Positions 6,971 to 11,260 of a stretch of DNA of 11,260 bases are shown piece after piece. The stretch is from Burkholderiales bacterium (lineage in GTDB: Bacteria; Pseudomonadota; Gammaproteobacteria; Burkholderiales; Burkholderiaceae_C). The DNA lies in the NCBI GenBank assembly GCA_025352345.1, contig JANXTP010000412.1, forward strand, positions 1 through 11,260, given 5' to 3'. Made by a program: the position numbers and the translations under genes. The notes beneath the pieces were generated by a model. That model made no database searches. It was not told the origin of the DNA and worked only from the letters and a program-made list of their open reading frames with translations. Numbering within the stretch: position 1 is the first letter of the stretch; each line of letters starts with the position of its first letter.

Positions 6971-8491
6971 ATGCTGTTCAACTCGCCCGAATTCATCTTC
7001 GGCTTCGTGCCGCTGACACTGATTGGCTTTTTTTTGCTGGCACGGCGCAGCCATGCGCTGGCGCTCGGCTGGCTGACGCTCGCCTCGCTGGTCTTCTACA
7101 GCTGGTGGAACCCGAAGTGGCTGCCACTGATGATGGCGTCGATCGCATTCAACTTCGCCGCCGGCCGTGAAATCGCTGCACGCGGGCGAGGCCAGAGCGG
7201 CGGATGGCTGCCGTCTCTGTCGGGGCGCAGTCTGCTGATCGGAGCGATCACCATCGACCTGGCGCTGCTGGTGCTGTTCAAGTACGCGGCGTTCCTGGTC
7301 GACAGCGCGGCCGCGCTGAGCGGCGCATCGTTCGCCTGGACAGGATTCGAGTTGCCGCTCGGCATCTCGTTTTTTACCTTCACGCAGATCGCTTTCCTGG
7401 TCGATGTGCACCAGCGCAAGGCGAGCGACTTCGATCCGGTGCGCTACGGCCTGTTCGTCACCTACTTTCCGCACCTCATCGCCGGGCCGATCCTGCATCA
7501 CAAGGAAATGATGCCGCAGTTCGCGCGGCCGGACATCTTCCGCTTCAGCGCCGACCGGCTGGCCGACGGCTGCGTGATGTTCATCCTCGGGCTGTTCAAG
7601 AAGGTCGTGCTGGCCGATGCGTTCGGCAGCTATGCGAGCCCGGCCTTCGCCGCCGCCGGGACGCACGCGCTGACGTTCTTCGAAAGCTGGGGCGCGGCAC
7701 TGTCGTACACGCTGCAGATCTACTTCGATTTCTCAGGCTACTGCGACATGGCGATCGGTCTCGCGCTGATGATCGGCGTGCAGCTTCCGATCAATTTCCA
7801 TTCGCCCTACAAGGCGCGCAACATCGCCGACTTCTGGCGCCGCTGGCACATGACGCTGTCGCGCTTCCTGCGCGACTACCTGTACATCCCGCTCGGCGGC
7901 AACCGCCAGGGCTGGGCGCGGCAGCAGAAGAACCTGCTGGTCACGATGCTGCTCGGCGGACTTTGGCATGGCGCGGGCTGGACTTTTGTCATCTGGGGCG
8001 GCTTGCACGGGCTGTACCTGATGGTGTTCCATGCGTGGCGCCGCAGCGTCGAGCGCCTGTTCGGCACCAACCGACATACCAGTCTTCAGGCGGTCACCGC
8101 GCCGCTGGCCTGGCTCACGACCTTCCTCGCGGTGGTGATCGCCTGGGTGTTCTTCCGCGCCACCGATGCCCACGCCGCCCTGTCGATGCTGCGCGGCATG
8201 GCCGGGCTGCACGGTGCGCTGTTGCCCGATCAGATCATCGGCTTCGTGCCGGTGCTCGGACATTTGGCCAGTGGCGCCGGCAAGGTGACCTATCTCGCGG
8301 ACGGCACCGTGATGGGCTTTGTCGAAATGGCGCTGATGCTGGCCTTCGGTATGGCCCTGGTACTGGGTACACCGACCCTGCCCGCGCTGAGCGTCAGGTG
8401 GCGCTACGCGCTGATCGTCCCGTGTGCGGCACTGGCCTTGCAGCGGGTGCTGTACGGCAGCGCGTCGCCCTTCCTCTACTTCCAGTTCTGA
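6971..8491 (+). CDS. MBOAT-family membrane O-acyltransferase (AlgI/DltB-like)
   Basis: A polytopic inner-membrane protein of 506 residues, the usual length for AlgI-type enzymes. The family passes acyl groups, usually acetyl, across the membrane for attachment to extracellular polysaccharide. Recognisable blocks include FFTFTQIAFLVDV, FPHLIAGPILHHKEMMPQF, YFDFSGYCDMAIGLA, NIADFWRRWHMTLSRFLRDY (with H293), YIPLGGNR, and GGLWHGAGWTFVIWGGLHG with the near-invariant histidine H333. ATG 6971 has a GAGG about 15 bases upstream, rather far. The SGNH gene follows after eight bases, matching the AlgI/AlgJ, DltB/DltD and PatA/PatB pattern in which MBOAT proteins act with an SGNH-like partner. The specific acceptor glycan is unknown. 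Early in the gene (codons 20-22) lies a run of eight T. Confidence 0.95.
   Translation: MLFNSPEFIFGFVPLTLIGFFLLARRSHALALGWLTLASLVFYSWWNPKWLPLMMASIAFNFAAGREIAARGRGQSGGWLPSLSGRSLLIGAITIDLALLVLFKYAAFLVDSAAALSGASFAWTGFELPLGISFFTFTQIAFLVDVHQRKASDFDPVRYGLFVTYFPHLIAGPILHHKEMMPQFARPDIFRFSADRLADGCVMFILGLFKKVVLADAFGSYASPAFAAAGTHALTFFESWGAALSYTLQIYFDFSGYCDMAIGLALMIGVQLPINFHSPYKARNIADFWRRWHMTLSRFLRDYLYIPLGGNRQGWARQQKNLLVTMLLGGLWHGAGWTFVIWGGLHGLYLMVFHAWRRSVERLFGTNRHTSLQAVTAPLAWLTTFLAVVIAWVFFRATDAHAALSMLRGMAGLHGALLPDQIIGFVPVLGHLASGAGKVTYLADGTVMGFVEMALMLAFGMALVLGTPTLPALSVRWRYALIVPCAALALQRVLYGSASPFLYFQF
7028..7035 (+). repeat. T8 homopolymer within the start of the MBOAT gene
   Basis: Eight consecutive T residues encode Phe-Phe and the first base or two of the next Leu codon at about codons 20-22. 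In such a GC-rich sequence a T8 inside a gene is notable. Gain or loss of one base would truncate the acyltransferase near its N-terminus, so it could act as a slippage site. It may equally be a by-product of a hydrophobic membrane helix. Confidence 0.6.
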
Positions 8492-8494
8492 GGT
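8489..8494 (+). promoter_or_regulatory. Ribosome binding site that fixes the GTG start of the SGNH gene
   Basis: TGAGGT overlaps the TGA stop of the MBOAT gene and ends five bases before GTG 8500. It is the clearest Shine-Dalgarno in the window. It identifies GTG as the start, although the same frame is open far upstream inside the MBOAT gene, and suggests translational coupling between the two. Confidence 0.7.
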
Positions 8495-8499
8495 TGCCA

Positions 8500-9456
8500 G
8501 TGAACAAGCTACTGACACTGGCTGGATTGATCGCGCTGTCGATCGCGCTGTTCGTCGGGGTTTTCTCAGTCGTGCATCGCCCGGTGGTGGTCGGGGCGAT
8601 TCAGCGGCAACTCGACTACAAGCAGGTTTACGCCCGCACGTTGACATCGCCGAAGATCATCATCTTCGCCGGTAGCAACGGTCGCTACAGCCACCGCTGC
8701 GAGGAGCTGACGCGGGCGCTCAGTCTGCCCTGCGTGAACGCATCGATTGCGGTAGGGATCGGACTCGATTTTCTGATCTGGAAGTGGCAGCCCTTGCTGC
8801 ACGCGGGCGATCTGGTCTACCTGCCGCTGGAGTACGGACAGTACCGGTTCTCAAATGCCGAGATGCACGGCGGTCTGCAGAATGCACTGATGGTGCACAG
8901 CCAGCGCGATTACCTGTGGTCGCTAGATGCGCAACGCATCGCTGCAGCGTATGGATCGTTCGACCTGCCGTTTCTGGTTCATGGTGTCGTCGAGATGGCC
9001 CTCGATCGCCATGGCTACAAAACCAGCAGCAGCACCGACAGCTTGACGCCACAGGGCGATCAGAGCGGGCACACCGCAGGTTCTGGGGCTGCCTACGCCG
9101 TCTTCCTGAAGAACAGCAATGCCGAATCGACTGCGGTGCCCGAGCGATCAGACACGATCGACGTGCTGAACACCTTCCTGAGGCAGATGCACGAGGCTGG
9201 CGTGACGGTCGTCGGTGGGCTGCCGACGGTGCCTGATTCGGTGAACGTGGAGGCCAACGACATCGCTCGCCTGCGCCGACTCTATGAAGACGCGGGACAG
9301 CAGTTCATCGTGCTGCCGAACCGCTCGCGCTACCCGCTCGGCTGCTTCTTCGACACGCTGTACCACCTGAACGAAGGCTGCCAGAAGGCGCACAGCGCCC
9401 TCGTCGCCAGTGCCTTGTCGGGCTTGCTGCTGGCCAGGCCCGTCGATGCGCGCTGA
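8500..9456 (+). CDS. Membrane-anchored SGNH/DltD-like protein, partner of the MBOAT acyltransferase
   Basis: 318 residues from GTG. One N-terminal hydrophobic segment (about residues 3-25) serves as an anchor or uncleaved signal, placing the rest in the periplasm. The fold is inferred from SGNH-type blocks. The first strand and nucleophile region is IIIFAGSNGRYSHRCEEL, with S59-N60 as the candidate nucleophile position. VNASIAVGIGLDF and LLHAGDLVYLPLEYGQY follow, and near the C-terminus is FFDTLYHLNEGC with D285 and H289 as the candidate acid/base pair. Similar proteins accompany MBOAT enzymes and are thought to help deliver the acyl group to the polysaccharide. The start is fixed by the TGAGGT ribosome binding site. 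The end overlaps the next gene by 11 bases. The SGNH assignment rests on motifs and position, not on full alignment, so whether it acts as an acyltransferase, an esterase or a structural partner is open. Confidence 0.82.
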   Translation: MNKLLTLAGLIALSIALFVGVFSVVHRPVVVGAIQRQLDYKQVYARTLTSPKIIIFAGSNGRYSHRCEELTRALSLPCVNASIAVGIGLDFLIWKWQPLLHAGDLVYLPLEYGQYRFSNAEMHGGLQNALMVHSQRDYLWSLDAQRIAAAYGSFDLPFLVHGVVEMALDRHGYKTSSSTDSLTPQGDQSGHTAGSGAAYAVFLKNSNAESTAVPERSDTIDVLNTFLRQMHEAGVTVVGGLPTVPDSVNVEANDIARLRRLYEDAGQQFIVLPNRSRYPLGCFFDTLYHLNEGCQKAHSALVASALSGLLLARPVDAR

Positions 9457-10522
9457 ACCATTCACGCTGGTGCAAGTGGTGCCACCCGGTCACGGCGGCG
9501 TGCGTGACTGCGCGGACTGCCTGCAGGCCGAATGGCAACGCGGCGGCACGCCATCGACCGTGATCGAATTGTCGAAAGATCGGGCCCGGGAGCGCTCGCT
9601 GGTCGAGCGGATCGACGATGCCCGTGCCGCTGCGAAGGATGCGTCCTCGTCAGCGCGCCTGTCGGTCGTGCTGCACTACTCCGGCTACGGCTACGGGCAG
9701 CGCGGCCTGTGCTTCTGGCTACTGGATCAACTCAGGTCACTGCGAGCACGCCATCGCGACGCGCTGCGGCTGATCGTGGTGTTCCACGAGCTGTATGCCT
9801 CGGGTCCGCCTTGGCGGTCAGCGTTCTGGCTGACACCCGCGCAAGCTTGGCTGGCGGCGCGCCTGGCGGGAGCCGCCGATGCCGTGTGGACCAACAGCGA
9901 GCACCATGCACAGTGGCTGCGACAGAAGGTGCCAGCCAAGACCCCACTTCAGGTGCGACCCGTGTTCTCGAACGTCGGTGAACCCGATCGCCTGCCCGCC
10001 TGGGCAGACCGGTTGCCCCAGGCCGTGGTGTTCGGCTCCGCTTCGACCCGTCAGCGGGCCTTCAATGCGCTGCACGCTCACGATGGCTCGCTGAGGCGCA
10101 TCGGTGTGGAGACGGTCGTCGAGGTCGGTCCCGGGGCCGCGTCAAACCGCGGCACTGCAACCCTTCGACACCATCACTTTGGCCGGCTCGAGACCGAAGC
10201 GCTCGGCAAATTACTGCTTGCGTCGCAAGTCGGCCTGCTCGACTACCCGTCGACGCTGCTGGGCAAATCAGGCGTGCTGGCGGCCTATGCGGCGCATGGC
10301 TGCGTGGTGCTGAACACCCGCCCTTGCGGCCCGAACGCCGATGACCTGGCGACTGGACGCGACTACCTCGCCTTGCAATCGCTGCTCGCGACCGACGGGG
10401 CGGAAGCCGTGGCGCTCGACAGCGCGAACCTCGAAGCAATGTCGAACCGGTTATGCGCCTGGTATGCCGGTCACCGACTGGCTCAACAAGCGGGTGAGCT
10501 GCTGGCGCTGTCGCGCAGCTGA
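9446..10522 (+). CDS. Putative GT-B-type glycosyltransferase
   Basis: 358 residues with no signal peptide or membrane segment, so cytoplasmic or peripheral to the inner membrane. The N-terminal half has FTLVQVVPPGHGGVRDCADC, then VVLHYSGYGYGQRGLCFWLL, VVFHELYASGPPW (H114-E115) and DAVWTNSEHHAQWL. This order, with a Gly-rich opening loop, an H-E pair and a T-N-S before the linker, is what family 4-like GT-B enzymes show. The C-terminal half has VVFGSASTRQRA and GLLDYPSTLLGKSGVLAAYAAHGCVVLNT, matching the donor-binding domain in general layout. The classical E-x7-E motif is not obvious, so the sugar donor and exact family are unknown. The start is ATG 9446, which overlaps the SGNH gene by 11 bases and gives a sensible first strand. 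Tight coupling to the MBOAT/SGNH pair suggests that it adds a sugar to the glycan they acylate. Confidence 0.8.
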   Translation: MRAEPFTLVQVVPPGHGGVRDCADCLQAEWQRGGTPSTVIELSKDRARERSLVERIDDARAAAKDASSSARLSVVLHYSGYGYGQRGLCFWLLDQLRSLRARHRDALRLIVVFHELYASGPPWRSAFWLTPAQAWLAARLAGAADAVWTNSEHHAQWLRQKVPAKTPLQVRPVFSNVGEPDRLPAWADRLPQAVVFGSASTRQRAFNALHAHDGSLRRIGVETVVEVGPGAASNRGTATLRHHHFGRLETEALGKLLLASQVGLLDYPSTLLGKSGVLAAYAAHGCVVLNTRPCGPNADDLATGRDYLALQSLLATDGAEAVALDSANLEAMSNRLCAWYAGHRLAQQAGELLALSRS

Positions 10523-10638
10523 TTTCTTGCAGGTTGACTCCCGGCCGATGGCAGCCAGGGATTAGTCCATACGGGCCATTCCAACGACCGCCATGGCCGC
10601 TGAACCTGACTTGCGGTGCACTTACATTCGCTCGCAAC
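10523..10638. other. Intergenic gap before the acyltransferase-3 gene
   Basis: 116 bases with no coding frame I can support. TTGACT (10534-10539) resembles a -35 box, but no fitting -10 box lies 16-18 bases further. No hairpin with a T-run is present. Nothing definite can be assigned. Confidence 0.3.
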
Positions 10639-11260
10639 ATGAGCAGCGTCCTGCCTTTACCGATCGATTCCAACGGCCGGACGGGCGCTCCACGCAAAGC
10701 CCATCCCGCGGTTCAGGCGCAGGTGGAGCATCGCACCGACATCGAGGGTCTGCGCGGCATCGCGGTGCTGTCGGTACTGGCGGTGCACTCGTTTCCGCAG
10801 TGGCTGCAGGGCGGCTTCATAGGCGTCGACATCTTCTTCGTGCTGTCGGGCTACCTAATTTCGCAGTTGCTGCTGCAGTCGCTGGAAGCCGGCCGCTTCA
10901 GCGTCCTCGACTTCTATGCGCGCCGTGTCCGGCGGCTCTATCCGGCCTTGTGCCTGGTGCTGCTGGCGTGCCTGGTGTTCAGCGTGGTGTTCACCTTTCC
11001 GAGCGCGTCGCGGCAGATCGGCCAGCATGTGGCAGCCGGTGCGCTGTTCATGTCGAACATCGCGCTGTGGAGCGAGGCCGGGTACTTCGATGTGGCGTCG
11101 CAGGCCAAGCCGCTGCTGCATCTGTGGTCGCTGGGGATAGAGGAACAGTTCTACCTCGTCTGGCCGCTGGCGGTGGTGTTCCTGTTCAGACACAAGCGTT
11201 GGGCGCTGCGGCTGATGGGCGGTGCTTTACTGCTGTCGTTGGGGCTGAACCTGGCGCTCG
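10639..11260 (+). CDS. Acyltransferase family 3 (OafA-like) membrane protein, N-terminal part (cut by window edge)
   Basis: The frame is open from ATG 10639 to the right edge (about 207 residues). After a hydrophilic tail of about 30 residues comes the family start HRTDIEGLRGIAVLSVLAVHSF, containing the conserved R-x10-H motif (R39 and H50). Next are GGFIGVDIFFVLSGYLIS, FYARRVRRLYPAL and HLWSLGIEEQFYLVWPLAV, all hallmark blocks. These proteins use cytoplasmic acyl-CoA to O-acylate lipopolysaccharide, exopolysaccharide or other glycans. Some carry a C-terminal SGNH domain, which would lie outside the window. A 116-base gap separates it from the glycosyltransferase. I see no good promoter or terminator in the gap, so it may belong to the same transcript. 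It would be a second, mechanistically distinct acylation route beside the MBOAT pair. Confidence 0.95.
   Translation, partial: MSSVLPLPIDSNGRTGAPRKAHPAVQAQVEHRTDIEGLRGIAVLSVLAVHSFPQWLQGGFIGVDIFFVLSGYLISQLLLQSLEAGRFSVLDFYARRVRRLYPALCLVLLACLVFSVVFTFPSASRQIGQHVAAGALFMSNIALWSEAGYFDVASQAKPLLHLWSLGIEEQFYLVWPLAVVFLFRHKRWALRLMGGALLLSLGLNLAL

Noticed and set aside
5291..7666. 791-codon open frame on the minus strand
   Set aside because: It is antisense to the lipoprotein and MBOAT genes. Its protein is low-complexity (Arg/Gln/Ala/Gly/Asp-rich) with no motif, as expected from the complement of GC-rich codons.
7204..8499. Upstream part of the frame that continues into the SGNH gene
   Set aside because: It overlaps the MBOAT gene in another frame and reads as Arg/Ala-rich noise; the true start is GTG 8500 with a good ribosome site.

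Overview
The window is GC-rich, and its intact genes resemble those of a Gram-negative betaproteobacterium. The order Burkholderiales is my best guess, from the style of UppP, of Gmd and of the PEP-CTERM-like tail. It reads as part of a chromosomal cell-envelope and exopolysaccharide (EPS) region. I see no rRNA, tRNA, CRISPR array, insertion sequence or phage gene.

Layout. Left edge, minus strand: the N-terminal half of uppP (undecaprenyl-diphosphatase), then a small gene of unknown function (604-834) on the same strand. A roughly 300-base divergent region with two short hairpins follows. Next, on the plus strand, is a large secreted protein made of beta-helix-like repeats. It ends in a variant PEP-CTERM sorting tail and is followed by a convincing intrinsic terminator (3284-3310). 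Facing it on the minus strand is gmd (GDP-mannose 4,6-dehydratase). A divergent region with nested palindromes leads into a plus-strand series that runs to the right edge: a GH23 lytic transglycosylase, an unrecognised 535-residue lipoprotein, an MBOAT O-acyltransferase, an SGNH/DltD-like membrane-anchored protein, a GT-B-like glycosyltransferase, and the start of an acyltransferase-3 (OafA-like) membrane protein.

How the genes may work together (inference). UppP recycles the lipid carrier used for envelope glycans, and Gmd supplies a 6-deoxyhexose precursor. The glycosyltransferase may add a sugar. The MBOAT/SGNH pair and the acyltransferase-3 protein could acylate the polysaccharide in two separate ways. 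The transglycosylase could open peptidoglycan for export or assembly. A PEP-CTERM-type surface protein beside EPS genes fits the known association between exosortase systems and EPS production, but no exosortase lies in the window. The closest packing is MBOAT-SGNH-glycosyltransferase: an 8-base gap, then an 11-base overlap. These three are very likely one transcriptional and functional unit.

Most worth following up: the barrel-less, autotransporter-like repeat protein with a PEP-less sorting tail; the unknown lipoprotein at the head of the acyltransferase run; and a T8 tract near the start of the MBOAT gene that could allow slippage.
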